DNA from: Bacteroides xylanisolvens XB1A
Lineage (GTDB): Bacteria; Bacteroidota; Bacteroidia; Bacteroidales; Bacteroidaceae
Reading direction: 5' to 3'
Assembly: GCF_000210075.1 (NCBI RefSeq)
Contig: NC_021017.1
Coordinates: forward strand, 4,584,990-4,624,384
Length of the DNA: 39,395 nt
How positions within the stretch are numbered: the stretch's first letter is position 1; every line of letters begins with the position of its first letter. Both the position numbers and the translations under genes were made by a program. The notes below the pieces were generated by a model that saw nothing but the letters and a program-made list of their open reading frames with translations, made no database searches and was not told the DNA's origin. Shown here piece after piece: positions 15,233-23,750 of the stretch.

Positions 15233-15892
15233 ATGGAGAAAGTGAAAAAGATAGTCCTTATCGGGGCAAGCGGCTTTGTGGGCTCTGCCCTTCTGAATGA
15301 AGCATTGAATCGTGGTTTCGAGGTTACGGCAGTGGTTCGTCATCCGGAAAAGATAAAGATAGAGAATGAAAATCTGAAAGTGGTGAAAGCCGATGTCTCC
15401 GCGCTTGATGAAGTGGCTGCCGTTTGTAAGGGTGCAGATGCTGTTATTAGTGCATTCAATCCGGGATGGAATAATCCTGATATATACGATGAAACAATCA
15501 AAGTTTATCTGACCATTATTGATGGAGTGAAGAAAGCGGGTGTTAATCGCTTTTTGATGGTAGGCGGTGCCGGTTCTTTGTTTATCGCTCCGGGCTTGCG
15601 TCTGATGGATTCCGGTGAAGTACCTGAAAATATATTGCCGGGAGTGAAAGCTCTAGGAGAGTTCTATCTGAACTTTTTAAAGAAAGAAAAGGAAATAGAC
15701 TGGGTATTTTTCTCTCCGGCAGCGGATATGCGTCCGGGAGTACGTACAGGACGTTATCGGTTGGGAAAAGATGATATGATTGTAGATATTGTAGGAAACA
15801 GCCATATCTCTGTTGAAGATTATGCCGCCGCCATGATTGATGAACTGGAATATCCGAAACATCATCAGGAGAGATTTACAATTGGTTATTAA
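15233..15892 (+). CDS. NAD(P)-binding epimerase/NmrA-like oxidoreductase
   Basis: A 219-residue single Rossmann-fold protein. The dinucleotide motif GASGFVGSALLNEAL is at about 10-24, followed by AVVRHPEKI and the YxxxK-free pattern of the NAD(P)H-binding (PF13460-like) atypical SDR group. The segments VGGAGSL and FFSPAADMRPG match that family. The typical substrate is unknown; members act as reductases or redox-sensing proteins. It stands alone between the histidine kinase and a bidirectional terminator. Confidence 0.85.
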   Translation: MEKVKKIVLIGASGFVGSALLNEALNRGFEVTAVVRHPEKIKIENENLKVVKADVSALDEVAAVCKGADAVISAFNPGWNNPDIYDETIKVYLTIIDGVKKAGVNRFLMVGGAGSLFIAPGLRLMDSGEVPENILPGVKALGEFYLNFLKKEKEIDWVFFSPAADMRPGVRTGRYRLGKDDMIVDIVGNSHISVEDYAAAMIDELEYPKHHQERFTIGY

Positions 15893-15944
15893 TAAAAAAA
15901 CAATGGCTTGAATCTACACATATTATCAGTGAAAGATTCAAGCC
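15890..15944. terminator. Bidirectional terminator
   Basis: Perfect 11-bp arms GGCTTGAATCT (15905-15915) and AGATTCAAGCC (15934-15944). On the minus strand it is followed by TTGTTTTTTTATT, good for the nucleoside phosphorylase gene; the plus-strand tail is weaker. It separates two converging genes. Confidence 0.75.
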
Positions 15945-16009
15945 GTTATACATTCTTTTAATTGCAATTTTATTCTTTCGATTACAATTTAACTCTCCTG
16001 AATATAGAT

Positions 16010-16888
16010 TTATATCCTGTCAAGTACTGTCTTAATTAGCGTATCGATTGTATTCTTATATCCGGTGTTGGCCTCTTTGATAAGTCGGTTGGCTATCACC
16101 ATGCAGACGGTCATAGCCTTGTGTCCCATCAATCGGCTAAGTCCTGCCAAAGCTGAACTTTCCATTTCGAAGTTGGTAATTTTGTAACCTTTATATTCGA
16201 ACGCTTCAATCTTATTATTTTGTTTCGGGTCTGCTAACGGGATACGAAGTTCACGTCCTTGAGGACCGAAGAAACCTCCGGCAGCGATTGTCACTCCACG
16301 TACCATGTCGTCTTTGGCGATCCGGTCAATCAATTCTTCATTGGCATCAATGACGTAAGGAGCAGGAGCGCACATATTTCCCGACCAACCCATGTGATTG
16401 AGGAAAGCACGTTCGAAAGGCAAATCGCATACGGCATTACGTCCGGCATAGAAATTCAGTAACCCGTCGAAACCGATGGACTTTTGTGAACAGACAAAAG
16501 TTCCGACAGGCGTATTGGGTTGCAGACCGCCACATGTGCCGATACGCACTAATTCCAGTTGGCGGAACTGATCCTTTTCTTCACGGGTGACAAAGTCGAT
16601 ATTGGCGAGTGCATCTAATTCATTCATTACGATGTCGATGTTATCGCAACCGATTCCTGTAGAGACTACCGTAATCCGTTTACCTTTGTAAGTACCCGTG
16701 ATGGTTTTGAATTCGCGGCTTTCCACTTCACATTCTTTGTTTTCGAAATGAGAAGCTACGAGTGCTACACGTCCGGGGTCACCTACCAGGATTACTTTAT
16801 CTGCCAACCATTCGGGTTTTACGTGAAGATGGAATACTGAACCGTCTTCATTGATTATCAATTCAGAGGATGGAAAGTACTTTTTCAT
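16010..16888 (-). CDS. udp: Nucleoside phosphorylase (uridine phosphorylase family)
   Basis: A 292-residue cytoplasmic enzyme of the PNP_UDP_1 family that splits nucleosides with phosphate into base and ribose-1-phosphate. Visible are ILVGDPGRVALVASHF, the phosphate/ribose segment STGIGCDNIDIVMNEL, RIGTCGGLQPNTPVG and the substrate-binding FEMESSALAGLSRLMGH. The gene appears to match B. thetaiotaomicron BT4554, which from memory was reported to convert the antivirals sorivudine and brivudine to bromovinyluracil; that orthology is inference. It is monocistronic, between two terminators. Confidence 0.88.
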   Translation of the reverse strand: MKKYFPSSELIINEDGSVFHLHVKPEWLADKVILVGDPGRVALVASHFENKECEVESREFKTITGTYKGKRITVVSTGIGCDNIDIVMNELDALANIDFVTREEKDQFRQLELVRIGTCGGLQPNTPVGTFVCSQKSIGFDGLLNFYAGRNAVCDLPFERAFLNHMGWSGNMCAPAPYVIDANEELIDRIAKDDMVRGVTIAAGGFFGPQGRELRIPLADPKQNNKIEAFEYKGYKITNFEMESSALAGLSRLMGHKAMTVCMVIANRLIKEANTGYKNTIDTLIKTVLDRI

Positions 16889-16935
16889 GTCATTGAAAGG
16901 TTTTAGTTTTATAATAGGATTGTATCTATAAATAG

Positions 16936-17036
16936 AAACGCCGGAACCGGATTTAAGTTCAGAAGAAGTCTCTTTCTTTTTCCATAGGAAAGGGGAGAAC
17001 GTCTTACGACTGAAATAAAATCGGATTCCGGCGTTT
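16936..17036. repeat. Long imperfect inverted repeat after floA
   Basis: Outer arms 16936-16954 and 17018-17036 match at 17 of 19 positions (AAACGCCGGAA.CCGG core against CCGG.TTCCGGCGTTT). The inner sequence TCTCTTTCTTTTTCC ... GGAAAGGGGAGA can extend the stem. On the minus strand this would fold as one 100-nt hairpin ending in TTTCTATTT, so it may be the terminator of the floA operon or a 3'-UTR RNA. Confidence 0.6.
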
Positions 17037-17044
17037 GTGAACGA

Positions 17045-18046
17045 TTATTTGCTCAATGGCTGATTGCCAGCATTGCCTGTTGTCGGCTTGGCGATATTCT
17101 CACGCATGGAAGTATCAGCTTCGATATTCTTCATGCGATAATAATCCATGATGCCTAAGTTTCCACTGCGGAAAGCTTCAGCCATTGCTTTAGGAACTTC
17201 AGCTTCTGCTTCGATCACTTTGGCACGAGCTTCCTGTGCTTTTGCTTTCATTTCCTGTTCGGAAGCTACTGCCATAGCACGGCGCTCTTCAGCTTTTGCC
17301 TGTGCAATATTCTTATCTGCATTAGCCTGATCGATTTGCAGAGCCGCACCGATGTTCTTACCTATGTCGATGTCCGCAATATCAATAGACAGAATCTCGA
17401 AAGCAGTTCCTGCGTCCAGACCTTTACGAAGTACAAGTTTAGAGATAGAATCCGGATTCTCCAATACCGATTTATGGTTTTCAGAAGAACCGATAGACGA
17501 AACGATACCTTCACCTACACGGGCAAGGATCGTATCTTCACCTGCACCACCGACCAGCTGGCGGATATTGGCACGTACTGTAACACGAGCCTTAGCTATC
17601 AACTGGATACCGTCTTTCGCAACAGCCGTTACAGGAGGAGTATCAATCACTTTCGGGTTTACAGACATCTGTACAGCTTCGAATACGTCACGTCCTGCCA
17701 GGTCGATAGCAGTAGCCATCTGGAAAGGCAATTCGATGTTGGCTTTCGATGCCGATACTAAGGCGTGAACTACCTTTTCTACGTGTCCGCCAGCCAGATA
17801 ATGGGCTTCCAGTTCGTCGCGGGTGATATTTTTCAGACCGGCTTTGTGGGCTTCGATCATTCCCGGAACGATGATATACGGCGGAACGTTACGTATACGC
17901 ATTAAGAATAGTTGTATCAGCGAGATGTTAACTCCCGAAACTTTAGCCGACAACCAAAGGAAGAACGGCACGTAATGGAAAAATATTATCAAGAAGATAA
18001 TACCTCCGGCTATCAGAAAGATAGGCAAGTAGAAAGATGATTCCAT
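17045..18046 (-). CDS. floA: Flotillin-like protein FloA (SPFH family)
   Basis: 333 residues from the ATG at 18046 (MESSFYLPIFLIAGG); the ATG at 18088 overlaps nfeD and is rejected. An N-terminal hydrophobic hairpin or helix (about 6-32) anchors the protein, followed by an SPFH core and an alanine/glutamate-rich coiled coil (AKAEERRAMAVASEQEMKA). Flotillins scaffold membrane microdomains. Downstream of nfeD in the same operon, the standard pairing for this family. Confidence 0.93.
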   Translation of the reverse strand: MESSFYLPIFLIAGGIIFLIIFFHYVPFFLWLSAKVSGVNISLIQLFLMRIRNVPPYIIVPGMIEAHKAGLKNITRDELEAHYLAGGHVEKVVHALVSASKANIELPFQMATAIDLAGRDVFEAVQMSVNPKVIDTPPVTAVAKDGIQLIAKARVTVRANIRQLVGGAGEDTILARVGEGIVSSIGSSENHKSVLENPDSISKLVLRKGLDAGTAFEILSIDIADIDIGKNIGAALQIDQANADKNIAQAKAEERRAMAVASEQEMKAKAQEARAKVIEAEAEVPKAMAEAFRSGNLGIMDYYRMKNIEADTSMRENIAKPTTGNAGNQPLSK

Positions 18047-18068
18047 TGATGTTTTTATTAAGTGAATA

Positions 18069-18539
18069 TTATTCTTTGTGTTTCTCAACCATGATTGTAC
18101 CGTCGGTGATCCGGCTTACGATTATCGGAGTCTTCTCATTGAGGAACCCGTCTATTGACTTTACCTCTACAATTTTTCCGTTAATCTCGGCATAACCGAT
18201 TTGTGCCAGGCGGGTAGTACTGATTCCTATATCACCCACTTTGACGCTATCTTCTGCGCTACGGTCTACTTTTGAATCGATATCTTTTTTCAACGCCAGT
18301 TTGTCCAGCATTTTCGATCGCATAAACCAAATCAGTGATCCGATACAGGCAACCGTTGATATGCCAAGAGTGACAAATCCTCCTGCCATACCTAAATTGG
18401 TGAATGCATAGTAGTTGGCATACAGGATGCAAACCAATGCAGAAATTCCGGCCAGACTAATGCCCGGGATGACGAACAGTTCTACCAGAAACAGTATGAC
18501 TGCGGCAATAATGAGAACGGCGATAATGAGTATATCCAT
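18069..18539 (-). CDS. NfeD-like membrane protein
   Basis: A 156-residue protein with membrane segments at about 3-23, 28-46 and 53-72, then a soluble OB-fold domain (VGDIGISTTRLAQIGYAEING, then TPIIVSRITDGTIMVE) typical of NfeD. NfeD proteins are partners of flotillin or stomatin. It ends 22 bp before floA, and the preceding gene ends 16 bp upstream, so the three form an operon. Confidence 0.9.
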   Translation of the reverse strand: MDILIIAVLIIAAVILFLVELFVIPGISLAGISALVCILYANYYAFTNLGMAGGFVTLGISTVACIGSLIWFMRSKMLDKLALKKDIDSKVDRSAEDSVKVGDIGISTTRLAQIGYAEINGKIVEVKSIDGFLNEKTPIIVSRITDGTIMVEKHKE

Positions 18540-18555
18540 AGTTCAGAGTTATTAT

Positions 18556-19977
18556 TTATTTTGTTTTTTCTGCATTACGTACATTCACTTCGAGAGCATC
18601 GAGTTCTTCGGACATTTGCAGTATCCGCTTTTCGAGGTCGAGAATGGCAGGAGCCATTTTGGCTTTTCCCTGTTGGTTGGCACCGGCATATTGTTGACGA
18701 AGGCCGTTCAGCTTTTCTTCTTGTTGATAATAGTCTTTTTCCATCTGCTGATAGCGTTGGAAAAGTGTCTTGGCTTTTGCGGATTTAAAGTCGCTCATCA
18801 GATAGTAAGTCGTATGGTCGTCAATGACAAACTCAAAGTCCATGGCACGGCGTTCTTTGGGCTTATGACTGATAGCAGCTTTCAATCGTTGCAGTGCTTC
18901 GGTAACCGCTTGTTTATCCGTCCAGGTTTCTTTCAGCGAATGAATCTGTGCCAGACGAATGATCTCTTGCTGCTCCATTGCTTCATAATTATAAGTCTGT
19001 TTGGAAGTGTTAGGGATGAATACATAAATACATACCTTTCCTTCCGGTTGGAAACGGTCGGAAGCAAACCATCCGAGGTTGTTGTATTCATCGATGACGT
19101 ACATATAATCGTTGTACGGCGAGTTGAACGGCATACCCACATTTTCCGGAACAAGATAAGTGTCGGTATTCGTGTTGTAGCGAGTGACAAAAATATCATA
19201 GCCACCCAATCCCTCGCCATCGCTGGCGTAATAAACGGTGACTCCATCCGATAGAACAAACGGATAATTCGCATTCCCGGAAGCATTGATACTACCCGGT
19301 AACGGACGTCCGTCACTCCATTCATTCAACAACTTGTTCTTTGAAAAGATATCAAGATTACCTTTCTCGCCCTTTTCGCTATAATAAATTTTATTTCCGA
19401 TTTCTGTTTCATAAACAGTTCCCGGATGATCTCCTTCTGTCTTGAAGAATTCATTGAAAGTAAACAGTTTGCCCGATTCTTCGCTGATCTTGTAAGCGTT
19501 CAGGAAAGTTGCTTTGTCCACAACGAAACTGTCGATGATACATACTTCCTCAACCCCCTTCAACATACGAAGGTCAGATTTGCTTTTCTCCAGAAGTTTC
19601 TCCGCTTCTTCCGTCGGTTTCTTGCGTTTACTTAAGTCTGCGATGTATTCTTCAAAGCAGTTCACTGCGTCTTCAAAGCGGTACGTCTCATTATATGCTT
19701 GTCCCAAATAGAGTTGTCCACCGGTGATACGTTTCTTTACCGCTATTTCAAGAGGTTTCACCGCCTCTTCCGCCTCTCCGGTTTTCAGGCAACATACGCC
19801 ATACCAATAATTATAATTCCCGTTCGACGGTTGTGATTTAGTATACTTCTTAAAAACTGGTTTGGCTTGTTCGTACTCACCTTTGGTAAATAAGGTGCGT
19901 GCCTGTTCCAACGTTTGTGCAGAGACTTCGCAAAGGAAGAGGCTGCAAATTAAAAATAGAATATATTTTCCTTTCAT
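18556..19977 (-). CDS. Secreted TPR/PD40 beta-propeller protein
   Basis: A 473-residue protein with signal peptide (cleavage after CEVSA, position 20). Residues about 21-140 are TPR-like helices (LFTKGEYEQAKPVFKKY, YWYGVCCLKTGEAEEAVK). About 160-320 carries PD40-type propeller strands (KIYYSEKGEKGNLDIFSK, YYASDGEGLGGYDIFV, LGWFASDRFQPEG). The rest is helical with a C-terminal coiled coil (LEKRILQMSEELDALEV). Similar architectures, sometimes with OmpA domains, occur in Bacteroidetes envelope and secretion proteins; here no OmpA domain is present. First gene of the nfeD-floA operon. Confidence 0.8.
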   Translation of the reverse strand: MKGKYILFLICSLFLCEVSAQTLEQARTLFTKGEYEQAKPVFKKYTKSQPSNGNYNYWYGVCCLKTGEAEEAVKPLEIAVKKRITGGQLYLGQAYNETYRFEDAVNCFEEYIADLSKRKKPTEEAEKLLEKSKSDLRMLKGVEEVCIIDSFVVDKATFLNAYKISEESGKLFTFNEFFKTEGDHPGTVYETEIGNKIYYSEKGEKGNLDIFSKNKLLNEWSDGRPLPGSINASGNANYPFVLSDGVTVYYASDGEGLGGYDIFVTRYNTNTDTYLVPENVGMPFNSPYNDYMYVIDEYNNLGWFASDRFQPEGKVCIYVFIPNTSKQTYNYEAMEQQEIIRLAQIHSLKETWTDKQAVTEALQRLKAAISHKPKERRAMDFEFVIDDHTTYYLMSDFKSAKAKTLFQRYQQMEKDYYQQEEKLNGLRQQYAGANQQGKAKMAPAILDLEKRILQMSEELDALEVNVRNAEKTK

Positions 19978-20053
19978 CGTTTTGAGCGTTTATGAGTGAC
20001 GGGTAGATTGAAAACATCGCTGCTTTCGGGCACCGGTCCATTTATCAATTGTT

Positions 20054-20061
20054 CAAAAGTA
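20054..20061 (-). promoter_or_regulatory. Promoter -7 box of the TPR-nfeD-floA operon
   Basis: TACTTTTG on the minus strand, about 77 bp ahead of the start at 19977. Confidence 0.55.
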
Positions 20062-20134
20062 CAAATTTATTAGAAATAAACCCTTTTTCAGTGATTCTAT
20101 TATGTTAATTCTTCTTTAAATCATTCTTTTCGCT

Positions 20135-20142
20135 TACTTTTG
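20135..20142 (+). promoter_or_regulatory. ttcA-like gene promoter -7 box
   Basis: TACTTTTG on the plus strand. Transcription would begin near 20149, favouring the ATG at 20161 as start. Confidence 0.55.
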
Positions 20143-20160
20143 CAGCCGATTTTTAAAGAT

Positions 20161-20907
20161 ATGACACAATTTACGGAAGAAGAGAAAACCATTCGCCGCA
20201 TTGAACGGCGGTTTAGCAAAGGAGTGGTGCAATATGGATTGATAGAAGAAGGAGACAAAATCCTTATCGGACTATCGGGAGGAAAAGATTCGTTGGCGCT
20301 TGTGGAACTGTTGGGGAGACGCGCACGTATCTATAAACCTCGCTTTTCTGTCGTTGCCGTCCATGTAGTGATGAAGAATATTCCTTATCAGAGTGATACG
20401 GAATATTTGAAAGCGCACTGTGAGACGTATGGAGTTCCCTTTGTGCAGTATGAGACAGCTTTTGATCCTGCTACCGACACACGTAAATCTCCCTGCTTCC
20501 TCTGTTCATGGAACCGTCGGAAAGCCCTGTTCACAGTTGCCAAGGAACACGGATGCAATAAAATCGCTCTCGGTCACCATATGGATGATATTTTGGAAAC
20601 TTTATTGATGAATATCACTTATCAGGGAGCTTTCAGTACAATGCCGCCCCGGTTGATGATGAAGAAGTTTGATATGACAATTATTCGTCCGATGTGTCTG
20701 GTCCATGAAGCTGATTTGGTAGAATTGGCAGCTTTGCGTCATTATCAGAAGCAAGTGAAGAATTGTCCTTATGAATCGCAGTCCAGCCGGAGTGATATGA
20801 AAGGAATTTTACGGCAGTTGGAAGCGATGAACCCGGAAGCTCGTTATAGCCTTTGGAGCAGTATGACTAATGTACAGGAGGAATTATTACCAGATAAAAT
20901 AGATTAA
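20161..20907 (+). CDS. ttcA: TtcA-family tRNA 2-thiocytidine synthetase
   Basis: 248 residues from the ATG at 20161. The PP-loop motif SGGKDS (ILIGLSGGKDSLALVELL) activates the tRNA with ATP. The cysteines in SPCFLCSWNRR (CxxC) and the later NCPYES correspond to the three cluster ligands of TtcA, so a [4Fe-4S] enzyme thiolating cytidine 32 of tRNA is likely. The GHHMDDILETLLMN segment is conserved in this family. A related TtcA/TtuA-type protein with another target base is possible. The DUF486 gene follows 15 bp later and is probably co-transcribed. Confidence 0.88.
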   Translation: MTQFTEEEKTIRRIERRFSKGVVQYGLIEEGDKILIGLSGGKDSLALVELLGRRARIYKPRFSVVAVHVVMKNIPYQSDTEYLKAHCETYGVPFVQYETAFDPATDTRKSPCFLCSWNRRKALFTVAKEHGCNKIALGHHMDDILETLLMNITYQGAFSTMPPRLMMKKFDMTIIRPMCLVHEADLVELAALRHYQKQVKNCPYESQSSRSDMKGILRQLEAMNPEARYSLWSSMTNVQEELLPDKID

Positions 20908-20922
20908 TTTGAATAGATTGTT

Positions 20923-21294
20923 ATGAAAGGATTCTATACCATTTTGTTACTGATTGTATCTAATGTCTTTATGACATTTGCTTGGTACGGACATTTAAAG
21001 ATGAAACAGGAGTACAGTTGGTTCGCAGCTCTTCCGCTGATCGGTGTGATTGCGTTCAGCTGGGCGATCGCCTTTTTTGAATATTCCTGTCAGATACCGG
21101 CCAATCGCATTGGCTTTATAGGCAATGGAGGCCCGTTTTCATTGATGCAACTAAAAGTCATTCAAGAGGTAATAACACTTGTTATTTTTACAGTGTTCAC
21201 TACCATCTTCTTTAAAGGTGAGGCTTTACATTGGAATCATCTGGCTGCATTTATTTGTCTGATTGCAGCAGTGTATTTCGTGTTTATGAAATAG
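20923..21294 (+). CDS. DUF486 (DMT-like) small membrane protein
   Basis: A 123-residue protein with four predicted membrane helices (about 4-24, 33-53, 72-95, 103-121). Motifs FMTFAWYGHLKMK, WAIAFFEYSCQIPANRIG and FSLMQLKVIQEVITL are typical of DUF486, a half-size relative of the drug/metabolite transporters. Function unknown. Second gene after ttcA and followed by a terminator. Confidence 0.9.
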   Translation: MKGFYTILLLIVSNVFMTFAWYGHLKMKQEYSWFAALPLIGVIAFSWAIAFFEYSCQIPANRIGFIGNGGPFSLMQLKVIQEVITLVIFTVFTTIFFKGEALHWNHLAAFICLIAAVYFVFMK

Positions 21295-21311
21295 ATATTT
21301 GCCAATTGAAT

Positions 21312-21347
21312 AGAGGTTCTGTTTTACTCAAGTAGAACCTCTGTTTG
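21312..21347 (+). terminator. Terminator after DUF486 gene
   Basis: AGAGGTTCT (21312-21320) pairs with AGAACCTCT (21334-21342), then GTTTG. A (TA)n run follows at about 21348-21369, right at the apbE stop, where the two operons converge. Confidence 0.65.
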
Positions 21348-21368
21348 TATAATATATATATATATATA

Positions 21369-22382
21369 TTACGGAGTAGTTATGTATTTTTTCATTCCCT
21401 CCGTATAATAAGTCTTGAACTCTCCATTTTCTCCACTATAAATAAAGTAGGCGTCAATCGTTGTATCCGCTTTGCAGAAAGCTTCCGCTTCTTCCAGTCC
21501 CATCACCATGAAGGCGGTGGCAAGGGCGTCGGCAGTCATACAGTCTTTGGCGATTACCGTAGAGGACAAGATATTGTGTTGTACCGGATAGCCAGTTCTA
21601 GGGTCAATCGTATGGGCGTATTTCTTCCCATCCTTATAATAATAATTGCGATAGTTTCCGGAAGTAGCCAAGCCTAAATCTGTTATCTCAAGAATTGTCT
21701 GTAAGTCTTGGTTTACGGCCAGTGAATCGTCGATGGGCTTATTGATTCCAATGCGCCATAAGCCTTTGGAAGGATTTTTCCCTTTCACTACCACCTCGCC
21801 GCCTATATCTACCATATAGTTTTTTATTCCCTTACGGTCGAGCAGTTGTGCAATTACGTCTACCGAATACCCTTTGGCCACGGCACTACAACTTAACATA
21901 GTACGAGGATCCTGTTTGATAACTTTGCCGTTATCCATTTTCACTTTTTCATATCCGGTGATTTGTAACAGACTGTCTATCATTAATGAATCAGGAAAAG
22001 CACCTTTTTTGAAACCGAATCCCCAAGCATTGGCAAGAGGGGCTACTGTAATGTCGAAAGCACCCTTTGTCTCGCGGGAAATTTCCATCGAGCGATGGAA
22101 GCATTTCTGGAAAAAACTATCAGTCACCAGCTCTTCATTGCGGTTGACGCGACTGATAACAGAACTGTCATTGAATGGCGATAAAGATTGGTCGAAGCGT
22201 TTTAGTTCAGCTTCTATTTCCGGTTTTAAGTCACCGTCATGCTGATAAGTAATTTTATATACTGTCCCAAACACCAAACCTTTGACACTGTAATAGCCAA
22301 CTTGTTGATTATGTCTGACTAATATCCAGATAGTTGCCAAAATCAGGAAAGCCAGCCAAAGGAAACTTTTTTTTGTTTTCAT
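21369..22382 (-). CDS. apbE: FAD:protein FMN transferase
   Basis: A 337-residue ApbE. An N-terminal hydrophobic segment (about 8-22) exports or anchors it in the periplasm. Conserved segments are FGTVYKITYQ, FDQSLSPFNDSSVISRVNR, FDITVAPLANAWGFGF, CSAVAKGYSVDVIAQLLD, the flavin-binding YMVDIGGEVVVKG and the metal-binding end HTIDPRTGYP ... MTADALATAFMVMG. It attaches FMN covalently to threonine in proteins such as the Rnf and Nqr subunits. Last gene of a six-gene operon, 30 bp after mntP. Confidence 0.95.
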   Translation of the reverse strand: MKTKKSFLWLAFLILATIWILVRHNQQVGYYSVKGLVFGTVYKITYQHDGDLKPEIEAELKRFDQSLSPFNDSSVISRVNRNEELVTDSFFQKCFHRSMEISRETKGAFDITVAPLANAWGFGFKKGAFPDSLMIDSLLQITGYEKVKMDNGKVIKQDPRTMLSCSAVAKGYSVDVIAQLLDRKGIKNYMVDIGGEVVVKGKNPSKGLWRIGINKPIDDSLAVNQDLQTILEITDLGLATSGNYRNYYYKDGKKYAHTIDPRTGYPVQHNILSSTVIAKDCMTADALATAFMVMGLEEAEAFCKADTTIDAYFIYSGENGEFKTYYTEGMKKYITTP

Positions 22383-22412
22383 ACGCTCTTCTATTTGATG
22401 AGAAAACTCGTT

Positions 22413-22994
22413 TTATTGAAGAAATAAATGTTCAATTAATATCTTTAGTCCGATAATGACTAGAATGATACCTCCCCATAACTCTGCTTTCAGTTTCCGG
22501 GCGATGCCGCAGCCACATTGGATACCAAAGATCAGACCGATGAGTGACATGACAAATGAAACAAACCCGATGATGCTGATAGGAGGAAGGATTTCGGTAT
22601 AGTCCTGAACTCCCAGAAAGGCAAAGGAAATGCCGATTGCCAATGCATCAATACTTGTGGCTATTGCCATAGTCAATACCACTTTCGGATTTGCCGGATT
22701 GAACAGTTTACAACATTCTTCTTCTTTGAAAGATTCTAAAATCATTCGTCCGCCTAAGAAGGCAAGGATCGCGAAAGCAATCCAATGGTCTACACTTTCT
22801 ATAAGATGACTGAATGTCTTTGCACACATCCATCCGATAAATGGCATGATTGCCTGAAAAAAGCCGAAAGCAAAAGCCATGATTAGCATGGGTTTCCAAC
22901 GGGTACGTTTCAAAATAATACCGCTTGCAATTGAGACAGCGAAACAATCCATCGCCAGACCTATTGCAAGCAGCCAAATCTCTAGTCCTGTCAT
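22413..22994 (-). CDS. mntP: Manganese efflux pump MntP
   Basis: A 193-residue inner-membrane protein with six hydrophobic segments. The internal repeat with aspartates is visible as AIGLAMDCFAVSIASG and ATSIDALAIGISFAFLG, the signature of the MntP (YebN, DUF204) family that exports Mn2+. Starts 6 bp after the DUF6048 gene. No yybP-ykoY riboswitch is visible upstream, so control is by the operon promoter. Confidence 0.93.
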   Translation of the reverse strand: MTGLEIWLLAIGLAMDCFAVSIASGIILKRTRWKPMLIMAFAFGFFQAIMPFIGWMCAKTFSHLIESVDHWIAFAILAFLGGRMILESFKEEECCKLFNPANPKVVLTMAIATSIDALAIGISFAFLGVQDYTEILPPISIIGFVSFVMSLIGLIFGIQCGCGIARKLKAELWGGIILVIIGLKILIEHLFLQ

Positions 22995-23000
22995 TGTATT

Positions 23001-23750
23001 CTAAAGAGGCAATTTATAAATAAGGGAATAAGTGATTCCCATGTTATTTGATTTAAACTTTCCGTAACCGGGCACGTACCATGGGTCTCCATATTCTCCG
23101 GTAGATGCTTTGGTTTTGTATTTCATACGTACCGACCACCCCATGTTGAAGTTTTTGTAAATACGTACTTTGACGCCTAAAACGATTTCCAGCCATTGCA
23201 CCGATCCTTTCATACCCAGATGGCTGAATGGCACACTTCCTCCCCAATAACCGTCTTCCAAACTGGGGTTACCTATTACATCTCCCCAGATAGGATCATC
23301 TGCCGGCATTGTGGAAACATCATATTTAAATGAACTGAATGCATAGCGAAGTCCTGCATACAAGTAGCTATTCTTCTCTTTTTTCTTTGCCATGGTGTTG
23401 TAGTCCACACCGATTCGGAAGAATGGGGCCATTTTGCTCTTATAGTGTATGCCTGTTTCGCTCCAGGTATCTGTTCCTCCCATACCAAACTCAATAGTAG
23501 GGATGAATTTATTCTTGAGGTTAACGGCTACGCTGACTTCAGAACTCATAAAGTCGCCTCCCAGCAGCTTGCTTCCAACGCCATATAAATCCACACCGAC
23601 ATACGTACCATTGTAGAGCGGAATGGTATCTATCTCGGCAACCTCTTTTTTCTTCTGATCTCTTTTGGGCGTTTGCGCCGGACGTTGCTGTTGTGCCAGC
23701 AACGGAAGCCCAATGCAAAAGAGCAGAAGCAGACTAATTAGTCGTTTCAT
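23001..23750 (-). CDS. DUF6048 family envelope protein
   Basis: 249 residues from the ATG at 23750 (MKRLISLLLLFCIGLPLLAQ, signal peptide cleaved near 20); a longer ORF to 23804 would put a non-signal leader in front. A short charged segment (TPKRDQKKKEVAEIDTIPLYNG) is followed by alternating strands with aromatic girdles (YLYAGLRYAFSSF, WSVRMKYKTK) and a C-terminal strand ending ...YKLPL. This suggests a small outer-membrane beta-barrel. It overlaps the end of the DUF6452 lipoprotein gene by 17 bp, so the pair is coupled. Function unknown. Confidence 0.75.
   Translation of the reverse strand: MKRLISLLLLFCIGLPLLAQQQRPAQTPKRDQKKKEVAEIDTIPLYNGTYVGVDLYGVGSKLLGGDFMSSEVSVAVNLKNKFIPTIEFGMGGTDTWSETGIHYKSKMAPFFRIGVDYNTMAKKKEKNSYLYAGLRYAFSSFKYDVSTMPADDPIWGDVIGNPSLEDGYWGGSVPFSHLGMKGSVQWLEIVLGVKVRIYKNFNMGWSVRMKYKTKASTGEYGDPWYVPGYGKFKSNNMGITYSLIYKLPL

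Noticed and set aside
21348..21369. (TA)n run as a possible phase-variable repeat
   Set aside because: It lies between two convergent gene ends, outside any promoter or coding start, so length change would have no clear effect.
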